64,000 nt of DNA from Aliikangiella sp. G2MR2-5. GTDB lineage: Bacteria; Pseudomonadota; Gammaproteobacteria; Enterobacterales; Kangiellaceae. Both the position numbers and the translations under genes were made by a program. The notes beneath the pieces were generated by a model. The model did not search any database and was not told the DNA's origin. It worked only from the letters and a program-made list of their open reading frames with translations. The DNA lies in assembly GCF_015687155.1 (NCBI RefSeq), contig NZ_JADPQF010000001.1, forward strand, positions 1,752,077-1,816,076. Reading direction: 5' to 3'. Each line of letters opens with the position of its first letter. Position 1 is the stretch's first letter. Shown here piece by piece: positions 17,043-27,324 of this stretch.

Positions 17043-17064
17043 CTCCCTCTCTTGAGAGAGGGAG
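17043..17064. repeat. Perfect 10-bp inverted repeat at the 5' end of the deacetylase gene
   Basis: CTCCCTCTCT / AGAGAGGGAG with only a TG centre, covering the ribosome site of the deacetylase and the lpdA-deacetylase gap. No T-run follows on the minus strand, so it does not look like an ordinary terminator. A hairpin here would mask the Shine-Dalgarno sequence. Confidence 0.6.
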
Positions 17065-17088
17065 CAATATTTGGATATAAACGATAGT

Positions 17089-18510
17089 CTATTTCTTTTT
17101 ACGTGCCGGAGGAAGATCAGTACAGGTTCCTTCATAAGCTTCGGCAGAAAAAGCGAGCGACTCAGAAAGTGTCGGGTGAGCATGAACGGTCAAAGCAATA
17201 TCTTCAGCATCGCAACCCATTTCTATCGCAAGGCCAGCTTCGCCAATTATCTCTCCCGCATTAATCCCGACAATCGCGGCACCAATAATTCGGTTATTTG
17301 ACTTATCATAGATAGACTTTGCAAATCCTTCTGTGCGTCCCGCTCCGATAGCGCGTCCACTTGCTGCCCAGGGAAAAGTGCCAACACCATAATCAATACC
17401 TTTTTCCTTGGCTTCTTTTTCGGTCATTCCAACCCATGCAATTTCAGGATCTGTATATGCCACACTTGGAATACATTGAGGTTCGAAAGCATGCTTTTTA
17501 CCAGCAATCACTTCAGCAACGACATGCGCTTCATGCGTTGCTTTATGTGCAAGCATTGGTTGACCGACAATATCGCCAATAGCATAAATGCCTGGAACGT
17601 TGGTTTTTAATTGATTATCAACCGGAATAAAACCTCTCTCATTAACGGTAACACCGGCTTTTTCAACGTCCAGTAGATCACCATTAGGACGACGTCCTAC
17701 CGCTGACAGAATCTTGTCATAGCGAACAGGCTCTTTAGGTGCCTTTTTACCTTCAAAAGTCACCCAGAGACCATCGTCTTTCGCTTCGACTTTAGTCACG
17801 CTAGTTTCTAGCATGATTTTGTTATATTGCTTGCTAACATAACGTTGTAAAACTTTGACAACGTCTTTATCTGCAGCGGGGATCAGTTGGTCAAACATTT
17901 CAACAACATCTATCTCACTGCCCAGAGCACGATATACGGTTGCCATTTCCAGACCGATAATACCGCCCCCCAGAATTAACATTTTTTCGGGCACATCTTT
18001 TAACTCTAGCGCACCAGTTGAGTCGATAATACGATCATCTTGTGGTAAGAAAGGAAGTTGTACAACGCGAGAGCCGGCAGCGATAATACAGTTTTCAAAG
18101 TTAATCGCTGAAACGTCTTCGTCTCCTTCTATAGATAAAGAATTATTAGACGTAAATTTAGCAACACCTTGCACAATTTTAACTTTGCGCATTTTTGCCA
18201 TACCCGCCAGGCCTTTGGTCAACTGGCCGACAACCCCTTCTTTATAGGAGCGGATTTTGTCTACATCGATAGTAGGCTCACCAAAAGAAACACCATGAGA
18301 CTCCATACTCTTCGCTTCGTCGATTACTTTAGCTGAATGCAGCAATGCCTTGGATGGAATACAGCCAACATTTAAGCAAACGCCACCCAGGGTTGAATAT
18401 TTCTCAACAAGAACAACGTTTAAACCTAAGTCTGCGGCGCGAAATGCGGCGGTGTATCCCCCAGGACCTGCGCCAACTACAACAACCTGCGCTTGAATAG
18501 TATTACTCAT
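17089..18510 (-). CDS. lpdA: Dihydrolipoyl dehydrogenase (E3)
   Basis: A 473-residue flavoprotein that reoxidises dihydrolipoyl groups with NAD+. FAD motif VVGAGPGGYTAAFRAADLG at residues 11-29; redox disulfide C45/C50 in GGVCLNVGCIPSK; NAD motif GGGIIGLE; second FAD motif YAIGDIVGQPMLAHKA; active-site HAHPTLSE near the C-terminus. Third gene of the pyruvate dehydrogenase cluster, 86 bp after aceF, and also used by 2-oxoglutarate dehydrogenase and glycine cleavage in relatives. Confidence 0.95.
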   Translation of the reverse strand: MSNTIQAQVVVVGAGPGGYTAAFRAADLGLNVVLVEKYSTLGGVCLNVGCIPSKALLHSAKVIDEAKSMESHGVSFGEPTIDVDKIRSYKEGVVGQLTKGLAGMAKMRKVKIVQGVAKFTSNNSLSIEGDEDVSAINFENCIIAAGSRVVQLPFLPQDDRIIDSTGALELKDVPEKMLILGGGIIGLEMATVYRALGSEIDVVEMFDQLIPAADKDVVKVLQRYVSKQYNKIMLETSVTKVEAKDDGLWVTFEGKKAPKEPVRYDKILSAVGRRPNGDLLDVEKAGVTVNERGFIPVDNQLKTNVPGIYAIGDIVGQPMLAHKATHEAHVVAEVIAGKKHAFEPQCIPSVAYTDPEIAWVGMTEKEAKEKGIDYGVGTFPWAASGRAIGAGRTEGFAKSIYDKSNNRIIGAAIVGINAGEIIGEAGLAIEMGCDAEDIALTVHAHPTLSESLAFSAEAYEGTCTDLPPARKKK

Positions 18511-18596
18511 AGTGCTTTCACCTTATAAATTTATTCATCAGGCTTTAAGCAATCAAAAGCCCGATGTTTCCTTTTACTTTCTCTCGAAAAGTTGAA

Positions 18597-20249
18597 TTAT
18601 TTTAATAGAACTCGTCGAATATCTTTCAACGTCTCAGCTAAGTGAACTGCAAATCTTGCCGCATCAGCGCCATCGATTACTCGATGATCATATGACAGAG
18701 ACATAGGCAGCATTAGCCTTGGTACAAATTCTTTACCATTCCATACCGGCTGCATCTTGTTTCGAGACAAGCCCAGAATGGCAACGTCGGGCCATTTTAC
18801 AATAGGCGTGAAGCCAGTACCACCTATTCCCCCCAGAGAGGAAATAGTGAAACTACTGCCTTGCATATCATCAGCGGATAATTTTCCATCTCTGGCTTTG
18901 GCGCTCATTTCAGCCAAATCATTCGCCAGTTCGTAGATACCCTTTTGGTCGACGTTACGGATCACAGGAACTGTCAACCCGTTCGGTGTATCAACCGCCA
19001 CCCCGATATGGTAGTAGTTTTTAAGAATCAGATTTTCTCCGTCATTTGCCAAAGAAGCATTAAATTTAGGAAATGCTTTTAAGCTATATACCAGCCCTTT
19101 CATGATAAAAGCGAGAGGTGTCAGACGAACTCCATCTCTGGCAGCTTCTTCTTTTAGAGATTTTCTGAAATCATCCAGATCAGTAATATCGGCATCCTCA
19201 TGCTGGGTAACGTGAGGAATACTTATCCAGTTTCGATGCAGGTTAACACTGCTAATTTTCTGTATTCTGGTTAGAGGTTTGGTATCAACATTCCCCCATT
19301 TTTCATGATCAACTTCCGGCATCTGAGGCGTCGCGAATGCACCTGTTGCAGCTGTCGCTTTCGGACGGGACAACTCAAACTTGATAAAGTTTTGTACATC
19401 TTCTTTCAGTATACGACCTTTCGGTCCTGAACCTTTAACCTGAGTTAGATCAGCCCCCAGCTCTCTGGCAAATCGTCTGACCGCAGGACTGGCATGTACA
19501 ACACCACCAGAAGACTTTTTCTTCATTTGCGGATGTTCTGGAACCGGAGCGGTACGATTGGAAGGCGCGCTCTTTGGAGCGGGAGCGGGCACCGGAACAG
19601 CTTTAGTATCTATCGCAGTTTTATCAGCAGGCGCTGTCGCGGTGCTAACTTTAATACGGCCTATCACATCTCCTTGTGAAACTTTGTCACCCACTTTAAC
19701 TGACACGGAAAGTATGGTCCCAGCGTCTGAGCTAGGTACATCCATGGTAGCCTTGTCTGTTTCCAGGGTAATCAAGCCCTGCTCTTTCTCAACAACGTCT
19801 CCTTCCTTGAAAAGGACCTCGATTACATCAACATCACTGGCATCCCCAATATCAGGAACAACCAGATCTTTTTCTTCAACTTCACCACCTGATACCATTT
19901 CAGTGTTGACAGTTTCAGTGTTAACCGTTTCCGTTTCTCCTTTCTCCGCAATAACAGTGTCATTTGAAGATGCTTCAATCGGCGCCGGAGAGATTTCCTG
20001 AGAAGCGCCAGAAGCTTCCACTTCTAAAATTAAGTCTCCCTGGGAAACTTTATCACCCACGTTTACGTGAATCGCCTTTACTACTCCAGCCTCACTGGAC
20101 GGTACATCCATGGTGGCTTTATCGGTCTCCAAAGTAATAAGTGAGTCTTCTTTGGCAATAGTATCACCGACAGAAACCAGTACCTCGATAATATCAACGT
20201 CGCTTACATCCCCAATATCGGGAACATTGACTGCAATTAAATTACTCAT
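18597..20249 (-). CDS. aceF: Pyruvate dehydrogenase E2, dihydrolipoyl acetyltransferase (two lipoyl domains)
   Basis: A 550-residue E2. Two lipoyl domains carry the modified lysines K44 and K166, each in ETDKATMDVPSS. The linker between them contains a NTETVNTE near-repeat and a second Ala/Pro-rich linker follows. The E3-binding domain is HASPAVRRFARELGADLTQV. The catalytic domain ends in DHRVIDGADAARF. E. coli AceF has three lipoyl domains; two are common in other gammaproteobacteria. ATG 20249 is chosen over a TTG 6 nt upstream because of GGAGG at 8-nt spacing. The gene is 15 nt from aceE. Confidence 0.95.
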   Translation of the reverse strand: MSNLIAVNVPDIGDVSDVDIIEVLVSVGDTIAKEDSLITLETDKATMDVPSSEAGVVKAIHVNVGDKVSQGDLILEVEASGASQEISPAPIEASSNDTVIAEKGETETVNTETVNTEMVSGGEVEEKDLVVPDIGDASDVDVIEVLFKEGDVVEKEQGLITLETDKATMDVPSSDAGTILSVSVKVGDKVSQGDVIGRIKVSTATAPADKTAIDTKAVPVPAPAPKSAPSNRTAPVPEHPQMKKKSSGGVVHASPAVRRFARELGADLTQVKGSGPKGRILKEDVQNFIKFELSRPKATAATGAFATPQMPEVDHEKWGNVDTKPLTRIQKISSVNLHRNWISIPHVTQHEDADITDLDDFRKSLKEEAARDGVRLTPLAFIMKGLVYSLKAFPKFNASLANDGENLILKNYYHIGVAVDTPNGLTVPVIRNVDQKGIYELANDLAEMSAKARDGKLSADDMQGSSFTISSLGGIGGTGFTPIVKWPDVAILGLSRNKMQPVWNGKEFVPRLMLPMSLSYDHRVIDGADAARFAVHLAETLKDIRRVLLK

Positions 20250-20264
20250 GGTCAATGCCTCCGA

Positions 20265-22940
20265 TTAGCTAAATAGCGGGTTAGGTTTGTTGATATCGAT
20301 GTTATAAAGCTTGATAGCCTTGCTCACATCTTTCGCGTTAATTGTCCCTTCATCAGCGAGAGCCTTAAGAGCGGCGATCGCGACGTAGTGGCGATCAACT
20401 TCAAAGAATCGACGCAGGTTTTCTCGGCTATCACTACGCCCAAATCCATCCGTCCCAAGCACACTATAGCGAGCAGGAATATAGCCTCGAATTTGCTCAG
20501 CATATGATTTCATTGAATCTGTTGACGCAATTACCGGACCTTCTCGTCCAGCCAGGCATTCTTCAACAAAGCTTGTTGCCGGCTTCTTGGCTTCAGGATT
20601 TAGCAGGTTTTGACGAGTCACTTCCTGACCGTCTCTGGCCAGCTCATTAAAGCTGGTAACGCTCCAGATATCGGAAACCACATTAAAATCTTTTTCTAAC
20701 AGTTCTGCTGCCGCAATCACTTCATTCAATATCGCACCGCACCCCAATAACTGTACTCTTGCGGGTTTATTTTTGGCTTTGGACTTTTTGCCTTCCCGCA
20801 GCAAATACATTCCTTTGATAATTCCTTCCTCGGCACCTTTTGGCATTTCAGCATGAACGTAATTTTCATTCAGGGTAGTAATGTAATAGAAAACATTCTC
20901 CTGATTTTCATACATACGACGCATACCATCGCGAACAATCAATGCCAGTTCATATCCGTAAGTCGGATCATAGCTAATACAATTAGGAATTGTAGAAGCT
21001 AATAAATGGCTATGGCCATCCTGATGCTGCAGGCCTTCCCCATTAAGCGTAGTTCGGCCGAAAGTCGCGCCAATAAGGAAACCTCTGGCCTGCATATCAC
21101 CCGCAGCCCACGCCAGATCTCCTATCCGCTGAAAGCCAAACATTGAATAGTAAATGTAAAAAGGAATCATGGGCAGGTTATTATTGGAATAACTGGTTGC
21201 AGCTGCAATCCAGGACGACATTGCTCCCGCTTCGTTAATACCTTCTTCAAGGATTTGGCCCTTTTTATCTTCGCGATAATACATGACCTGATCAGAATCT
21301 ACCGGCTCATAGAGTTGCCCAACTGAAGAGTAAATCCCAACTTGACGGAACATCCCCTCCATACCAAAAGTCCGCGCTTCATCAGGAATGATCGGAACGA
21401 TACGCTGCCCGATCTCTTTGTCTTTGATCAGAACATTAAGAATGCGGACAAAAGCCATAGTGGTAGAAATTTCTCTTCCGTTAGAGCCTCCTGTGATCGC
21501 ACTAAATGCTTTCATCGGTGGAATAGTTAAATCAGCAGACTTGGCTCTTCTGGCCGGCAGATAGCCTCCCAGAGCAGCTCTACGCTCTTTCAGATACTTA
21601 ATCTCAGGACTATCATCACCAGGATGGTAGAAAGGCGCATCTTCTAACTGCTCATCAGATATAGGCACATTAAACCGATTTCTGAACTGTTTTAGTGCTT
21701 CCAGATTCATTTTTTTAACCTGGTGAGAAATGTTCTTTCCTTCCCCACTTTCTCCCATACCGTAACCTTTGACAGTCTTTGCCAGTATAACGGTAGGCTG
21801 GCCTTTGTGGTTTACAGCCGCATGATAGGCTGCAAATACCTTGGTTGGATCGTGGCCTCCTCGATTAAGGCGCCAGATATCTGAATCAGACATGTTAGCA
21901 ACCATTTCGAGCAAAGCGGGATCTTTACCGAAGAAATAATCCCGGGTAAATTTACCACCTTTAGATTTGTAGTTCTGGTATTCGCCGTCAACGGTTTCTT
22001 CCATGATCTTGAGCAGCTTACCTTCTACGTCACGAGCGATAAGCGGATCCCAATAGCGGCCCCAAATAACTTTGATTACATTCCAACCAGCGCCACGGAA
22101 ATCACCTTCTAATTCTTGAATAATCTTTCCGTTTCCTCGGACCGGACCATCCAGGCGTTGTAAGTTACAGTTGATAACAAATACCAGATTGTCCAGCTTT
22201 TCACGACCGGCCAGTGATATTGCCCCCAATGACTCTGGCTCATCCATCTCACCGTCACCCATGAAAGCCCATACTTTTCGATCTTGTGTATTCGCCAATT
22301 CACGGTTTTGCAGATATTTCAGGAAGCGCGCCTGGTAAATAGCCTGAATAGGACCCAGTCCCATAGAAACAGTCGGAAACTGCCAGAAATCGGGCATCAA
22401 CCAAGGGTGCGGATAAGAAGACAACCCTTTACCATCGACCTCCTGACGGAAATTCTTCATCTGATCTTCAGTTAATCGTCCTTCTAAAAATGCACGCGCA
22501 TATATCCCAGGAGAAGAGTGTCCCTGGAAATAAACCAGATCACCTTCTCTTTCTTCATTAGTACCGTGGAAGAAATAGTTAAAACCAACATCGTAGAGAG
22601 TCGCCGAAGAAGCGAAACTGGATAGATGTCCGCCCAGCTCCTGATTTTTCTTACTCGCCTGCAATACCAGGGCAATTGCATTCCAGCGGATAATAGAACG
22701 AAGCCTCTGCTCCATTTCCTGATCACCCGGGATCAGGGCTTCTTTCGAAGTCGGAATTGTATTTAAATAAGCGGTTGTCAACTTATAAGGCAAGTGAGCG
22801 CCTGAGCGGCGCGCCATATCGATAAGCTTCTCCAATAAAAAGTGAGCCCTATCAGTGCCCTCTTCTTCCAGTACGGCCTCCAGTGCATCTAGCCATTCCT
22901 GGGTTTCAATCGGATCAATATCTTGTTGTAGATCGGTCAT
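20265..22940 (-). CDS. aceE: Pyruvate dehydrogenase E1 component (homodimeric)
   Basis: A 891-residue homodimeric E1 that decarboxylates pyruvate with ThDP and transfers the acetyl group to E2. Thiamine-diphosphate motif FMGDGEMDEPES with the NCNLQRLDGPVRGN end; FQGHSSPGIYARAF, HQDGHSHLLASTIPNC and the central WRLNRGGHDPTKVFAAYHAA are conserved in AceE proteins. I start at ATG 22940, with GAGGAC six bases upstream; the frame extends 21 codons further upstream without a ribosome site. First gene of aceE-aceF-lpdA. Confidence 0.95.
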   Translation of the reverse strand: MTDLQQDIDPIETQEWLDALEAVLEEEGTDRAHFLLEKLIDMARRSGAHLPYKLTTAYLNTIPTSKEALIPGDQEMEQRLRSIIRWNAIALVLQASKKNQELGGHLSSFASSATLYDVGFNYFFHGTNEEREGDLVYFQGHSSPGIYARAFLEGRLTEDQMKNFRQEVDGKGLSSYPHPWLMPDFWQFPTVSMGLGPIQAIYQARFLKYLQNRELANTQDRKVWAFMGDGEMDEPESLGAISLAGREKLDNLVFVINCNLQRLDGPVRGNGKIIQELEGDFRGAGWNVIKVIWGRYWDPLIARDVEGKLLKIMEETVDGEYQNYKSKGGKFTRDYFFGKDPALLEMVANMSDSDIWRLNRGGHDPTKVFAAYHAAVNHKGQPTVILAKTVKGYGMGESGEGKNISHQVKKMNLEALKQFRNRFNVPISDEQLEDAPFYHPGDDSPEIKYLKERRAALGGYLPARRAKSADLTIPPMKAFSAITGGSNGREISTTMAFVRILNVLIKDKEIGQRIVPIIPDEARTFGMEGMFRQVGIYSSVGQLYEPVDSDQVMYYREDKKGQILEEGINEAGAMSSWIAAATSYSNNNLPMIPFYIYYSMFGFQRIGDLAWAAGDMQARGFLIGATFGRTTLNGEGLQHQDGHSHLLASTIPNCISYDPTYGYELALIVRDGMRRMYENQENVFYYITTLNENYVHAEMPKGAEEGIIKGMYLLREGKKSKAKNKPARVQLLGCGAILNEVIAAAELLEKDFNVVSDIWSVTSFNELARDGQEVTRQNLLNPEAKKPATSFVEECLAGREGPVIASTDSMKSYAEQIRGYIPARYSVLGTDGFGRSDSRENLRRFFEVDRHYVAIAALKALADEGTINAKDVSKAIKLYNIDINKPNPLFS

Positions 22941-23521
22941 TTTTGTCCTCTCGGGATCATTTTGATTCTGTTTCAAGACCAACATTAAAAAAGTTGCTCT
23001 CAAAGATAATTCAAATGCTCATAATTATCTGCCGGTGATAGCTCAGGCTCTAGTTCATCAATATTGCTGTTGATGTGCACGCCAAGTATAGCAACAGCAA
23101 TAACTTTTACTGTATTTATGCTTTCGGCTGCTATCTACATGGTTTCTTGAGAGATTTGCATTAGGTGAAAACAGACTTAGTTTGCCTAACTAACTTATAT
23201 CTTCAGCAGAATTTAATTGTCTCTCTAGGAAAATGGATCTAATTCCAACGAGCAGTGCTGCGACAAAATAGCAACTATTTGGACAAGATTCAATATTTAG
23301 CCATACTTACTATTAAACATATAGCTTTTAATTAAATTTTGGAGCGGCCACGGCACAACAAAAAAGTAAGAAAAATATCCTGTGACAACTCCGACATTTA
23401 TCTTAGCCATACTAATTAAAATAAAGAAGTTAACTAGGGAAATTTCGAAATGATATTTGTATCCAGCCCTGGCTGAGGAAGTCTTTGCAGAGGCCCTTAC
23501 AAAGAAGTACAGCCTGGAGGA
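22941..23521. other. Intergenic region upstream of aceE
   Basis: About 580 bp between the start of aceE and the end of ampE. It should hold the aceEF-lpd promoter. I see no PdhR-type palindrome, and no convincing gene. The part 23461-23540 is richer in G+C than its surroundings (see findings). Confidence 0.45.
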
Positions 23522-24376
23522 CTACCACAAGGCTAGTGGACTTAGAAAAATTGCAGCAACTAAATAGAATATTCCAGTTCTTTGTACCATATCCATAGCG
23601 TCTCGGTTCTCTTTTACTCCATCTTCGGCAAGCCCCATGGTTAAACCCAAAGCGGAAATTCCAGTTTCACTAAGAACCTGATTATTACTCGATTGAAAGT
23701 CTGTCAGATAATCCTTTAATCGATAAAAGCCGGCAAGAAAATCCCCTGTTAAAAGGTTGAGGAAGCTGGTTAATCTCGCAGGTAACCAATCAATCCAGTG
23801 AATGAGCTGAGTTGTCTGGATAAGATGTTCGTTTACCTGTTTTTGGCATTCCTTATGATACAAATAGGCCAGACGATAAAATAAAGCACCAAAAGGCCCC
23901 AAAATGATGAACCAGAATATGACACCAAAGTAACGCTTGTTACTTTCAACTAGCACGAACCTGGTAACATTCCTGACGAATTCCTGGCTTTCAGGCAGAT
24001 CATCGTTATCTATTTCCTCTTTAAGTCTCAAAAATGCAGCTTCCTGATCACCCCGTTCCATCGCACTAAAATAGCCAGCCATAGTTTCGGCTAATGGTTT
24101 CGGACCTAATGAATAAAATAAGGCCCCCACAGATACTAAAAAAAGCAAAATAAAGTAGTTAGTACCATCAAATAAATTAACAATAAAATAAAGCAAGAAG
24201 ACAGGACCCAGTACAATTAAAAGCACACCAATCCAACTAACATAGAAAGAATGTTTTTCAAATTGGGATTCAACTTTCTTAATATACAGGTTAAACCATC
24301 CGAATTGGCGAAGCTCAGCTCCCCAGTGAAAGTAATACTCCAACGACAGTGCAATCAATACAGGGATTAGAATCAT
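23522..24376 (-). CDS. ampE: AmpE family membrane protein
   Basis: A 284-residue protein with about four to five hydrophobic segments (LIPVLIALSLEYYFHW, GVLLIVLGPVFLLYFIVNLF, YFILLFLVSVGALFYSLGPK, YFGVIFWFIILGPFGALFYR, and GIFYLVAAIFLSPLALW at the end). The central segment and the RLAYLYHKECQ stretch match AmpE, which accompanies AmpD in beta-lactamase/peptidoglycan recycling signalling; its exact activity is unknown. I start at ATG 24376 since the longer frame (to 24436) adds a charged, unusual N-terminus. It lies downstream of ampD on the same strand. Confidence 0.85.
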   Translation of the reverse strand: MILIPVLIALSLEYYFHWGAELRQFGWFNLYIKKVESQFEKHSFYVSWIGVLLIVLGPVFLLYFIVNLFDGTNYFILLFLVSVGALFYSLGPKPLAETMAGYFSAMERGDQEAAFLRLKEEIDNDDLPESQEFVRNVTRFVLVESNKRYFGVIFWFIILGPFGALFYRLAYLYHKECQKQVNEHLIQTTQLIHWIDWLPARLTSFLNLLTGDFLAGFYRLKDYLTDFQSSNNQVLSETGISALGLTMGLAEDGVKENRDAMDMVQRTGIFYLVAAIFLSPLALW

Positions 24377-24494
24377 ATTATCGTCCAGGAAAGTTATTTT
24401 TATTTGGTTTTTGTCAGATTTTAGCTTAAAAAACAATATATTAATACTATTAGCTAAAAGTCCTCATCCAACCAGCTAATAGTCATTAAAATTC

Positions 24495-25034
24495 TCAAAG
24501 AGCATCCAGGTAACGTGACCAGTTAAAGCTGATGCCAGGATCTGTCTTGCGTTGAGGAGCAATATCGCAATGACCTACAATATGCTCTTTCTTAATCAAA
24601 GGATAATTCTTCTGTAAAACTCTGGTGACATCAATCAAAGCCTCATACTGAAGCTTTGTGTAAGGTAAACTGTCAGCACCAGCCATTTCTATACCAATAG
24701 AAAAGTCATTACAGTCAGCATCCCCCATAAATTCAGATTGGCCTGCATGCCAGGCTCTTTTTTCAAACGGCACAAACTGAATAATTTTGCCATTTCGCTT
24801 GATATATAGATGTGAAGAAACTCTAAGTCCTTCGAGTTGATAAAAATACGGATGAGCTCGAGTATCCAGTTGTCCTACAAAAAATGGCTCGACCCAGTCA
24901 ACATCAAACTGGTATGGAGGTAAACTGATGTTATGAATAACCAGTAAGCGAATTGAACAGCCATCAGGTCGCTCATTAAAGTGGGGAGAAACTACTTTTT
25001 CGGCAGTAGACAACCAGCCATCTACGACTTGCAT
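24495..25034 (-). CDS. ampD: 1,6-anhydro-N-acetylmuramyl-L-alanine amidase AmpD
   Basis: A 179-residue cytoplasmic zinc amidase that cuts the peptide from anhydro-muropeptides during wall recycling. Zinc ligands correspond to H34 (VIHNISLPP), H155 (VGHCDIAPQRKTDPG) and D165, matching the positions in E. coli AmpD (34, 154, 164). No signal peptide. Divided from ampE by 118 bp. Confidence 0.95.
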   Translation of the reverse strand: MQVVDGWLSTAEKVVSPHFNERPDGCSIRLLVIHNISLPPYQFDVDWVEPFFVGQLDTRAHPYFYQLEGLRVSSHLYIKRNGKIIQFVPFEKRAWHAGQSEFMGDADCNDFSIGIEMAGADSLPYTKLQYEALIDVTRVLQKNYPLIKKEHIVGHCDIAPQRKTDPGISFNWSRYLDAL

Positions 25035-25077
25035 TCAGCAATCCATGAGTCAGTTAACAAACAAGCCAGCAAGAATA

Positions 25078-27324
25078 TCAGGCTTCTGCTTTCATGTCTC
25101 GTAGGTTAGAAATGACCGCTTTCAACGCCCGGTCAAACAAGGCTTCATCATCCAATACTTTTATTTCCCCTAACTGATACGCCGCTGCCAGTTCATCTGT
25201 AAAAAACTCTGAGACCTTTACTCCGGCTCGGTTTACAAAGATATACTTTCCTGTCGACACAATTCTAGCTGCCAGTTTGCAACGACGGTACTCCTCATCA
25301 ATTTTCAGATCAAACCAGCTGCCTGCAGAGAAATTTTCTACTGTAGCCTTGCTGTCTTCAGTAATTTTTACTTTCGGTTTTGGCGTGTGTAATTTACCAA
25401 TTTCTTCCTCGGAAAATGCAATCTCTTCAACAACAACCTCTTCAATTTCTTCTTCGGCCTCACTGGTCGACACTGTTTCTTGAGTTGCAGAACCTTGAGT
25501 GAATGGATCAACAGGCATCAAACGAATAATTTCATCCTTTTGACTTTCTTCAATATAGACTTTACCTTCAGAGATTATCGTCCGGTGTGCGTCTTCCAGT
25601 TTATCCATTAAAGCAGAGGCATCAAGTTGAGAAAAAGAGATTTTGTCAAACCCCAGTTTGATATTTTTAACCAGTACCGGTACAACTTTAATTAATTTGT
25701 CCAGACGAGCCTGGTCCTTAACAGGTTGTAAGCTCCAAATTAGCATCTGTGCTATTTTGCTAACCTTCTCCCAGCCTTCCTTGTCCTCTTTTAAGCTCTC
25801 GAGAAACATCACATGTACCCAGACGTTTTTCAGGATTTGCCTTGCTACTTCAGGTACATTCTTTCTCGCGCAAATACGCTTGATTTGTTCATTAACTTTC
25901 GAACGGGCGGTCTCAGCTTTTGCCTTCCCTTCTTCCGCTTCTTTTGTACGCTTTTCAAAAATATTCGCGCGACGTCTAAAGTCATTTTTAAAGGCTATGA
26001 AATCTTCCAGCAACTGCTCGAAGAAATTTGGTTGCTCTGTATACTCATTACAAATTTTTTCGACAACGCCCTGTATTTTACTTAACATTGGAGCAGCGCT
26101 GTTATCGTCAGGCTCCCACGACAAGCCTGCATGTGCCAGCTCATTCAAGAGCAAACGAGCGGGATGTTTTCTATTTGAGAAAAACGTACGATCAGTCAGG
26201 CCAACTTTTAAGATGGGAATCTGTAGTCTGGCTATGACAGCTTTGATTTCAGCATGTAAATTATCATCATCTAGAATAAAATCAAACAACATGGTGACCA
26301 CATCAATCATGTCGTCATTTGCTTGACCCAGAGCGCCTTGAGTTACCTGTCCGCCGACATTTCCGGGAAGCAGTGCCCCTATTTGACTACGGATATCTCT
26401 TAAATCATTTTCTAAGGTTGTACCGGTATGAGCTTGCAAATTGGATAACACAGCAACCAGCTGGCCAGTATCGACTTGTTGACTCACTCTTTGGCTATCT
26501 TCTCCTCGACGTTGAGACAGGAGTTCTCCCAATAAATTGAGAATTTCATCACTATCTTTTGTGCTTTGCTCACTTTTTTCCTGTCCATTATCAGAAGATT
26601 GAGTGCGCCTTCTTCTTCGATCATGGCTTATCGCCACTGACTTTAAATCAGGAAGTATTCCATTTTCGATAAAGAACTGATTAACTTTATCGTAAATCAA
26701 ATCCATTTCATCAATAACTGTTCTCTCAAAGAACTTATAAAGCACTAACTTAAATTCAGTTCCTAAATCAATGGAGGAAAGAGACTGGCTTATTGCGGTA
26801 CAGATACATGAAGGATCAAACGGGTTAATTTCATCGGTTACAGCAACGGAAGGAACAAGTACATCAAGGCGCTGGCGAATATTAGTTAAGGCTTGTTTAT
26901 TAGCCTTTTGCGCCTTATTTGTCATTGACTCAAGAGCTATTCGCTCTTCCAGATCATCTTCTTCGACAAGCGCCAGATTTTCAAAAGAAATCTCTTCCTC
27001 ACATTCACCAAATAACGCAGCGCCTTCAATCTTACCAATAGAGTCAACAAACTCGTTTCTAACTCCTTGAGAAAAAGACTTTAGAACTTCCAGCTTTTTC
27101 ATACGAAGAGTACGCATAGCAGCAAAATGCCGGCTATCATCGCTTTTACTCGACTTATCAAAGAGGTGGTCATCGGTGTCAGAGAAAAGCTCCTCTAACC
27201 TGCCGTTAAGTTCGTCCAGATAGATTGATAGAACCTGGTCAATTGAAGTCGACAACTTAGATTTCTTCGAGAGAGAAGACTCCTGCTTGGATGAAAGCTC
27301 GACTATTTTATTGGAATTTCCCAC
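25078..27324 (-). CDS. DUF1631 family protein
   Basis: A 748-residue acidic soluble protein. The family (DUF1631) is widespread in gammaproteobacteria and its function is unknown; I recognise it from the N-terminal DQVLSIYLDELNGRLEEL, the repeated QR/LL elements and the C-terminal AGSWFDLKIDEEYRRCKLAA, which is the conserved end segment with W-x-x-x and RCKL. A central part is charged and low in complexity (EEEIEEVVVEEIAFSEEE). The start is GTG. It lies beside ampD and could be co-transcribed with it. Confidence 0.85.
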   Translation of the reverse strand: MGNSNKIVELSSKQESSLSKKSKLSTSIDQVLSIYLDELNGRLEELFSDTDDHLFDKSSKSDDSRHFAAMRTLRMKKLEVLKSFSQGVRNEFVDSIGKIEGAALFGECEEEISFENLALVEEDDLEERIALESMTNKAQKANKQALTNIRQRLDVLVPSVAVTDEINPFDPSCICTAISQSLSSIDLGTEFKLVLYKFFERTVIDEMDLIYDKVNQFFIENGILPDLKSVAISHDRRRRRTQSSDNGQEKSEQSTKDSDEILNLLGELLSQRRGEDSQRVSQQVDTGQLVAVLSNLQAHTGTTLENDLRDIRSQIGALLPGNVGGQVTQGALGQANDDMIDVVTMLFDFILDDDNLHAEIKAVIARLQIPILKVGLTDRTFFSNRKHPARLLLNELAHAGLSWEPDDNSAAPMLSKIQGVVEKICNEYTEQPNFFEQLLEDFIAFKNDFRRRANIFEKRTKEAEEGKAKAETARSKVNEQIKRICARKNVPEVARQILKNVWVHVMFLESLKEDKEGWEKVSKIAQMLIWSLQPVKDQARLDKLIKVVPVLVKNIKLGFDKISFSQLDASALMDKLEDAHRTIISEGKVYIEESQKDEIIRLMPVDPFTQGSATQETVSTSEAEEEIEEVVVEEIAFSEEEIGKLHTPKPKVKITEDSKATVENFSAGSWFDLKIDEEYRRCKLAARIVSTGKYIFVNRAGVKVSEFFTDELAAAYQLGEIKVLDDEALFDRALKAVISNLRDMKAEA

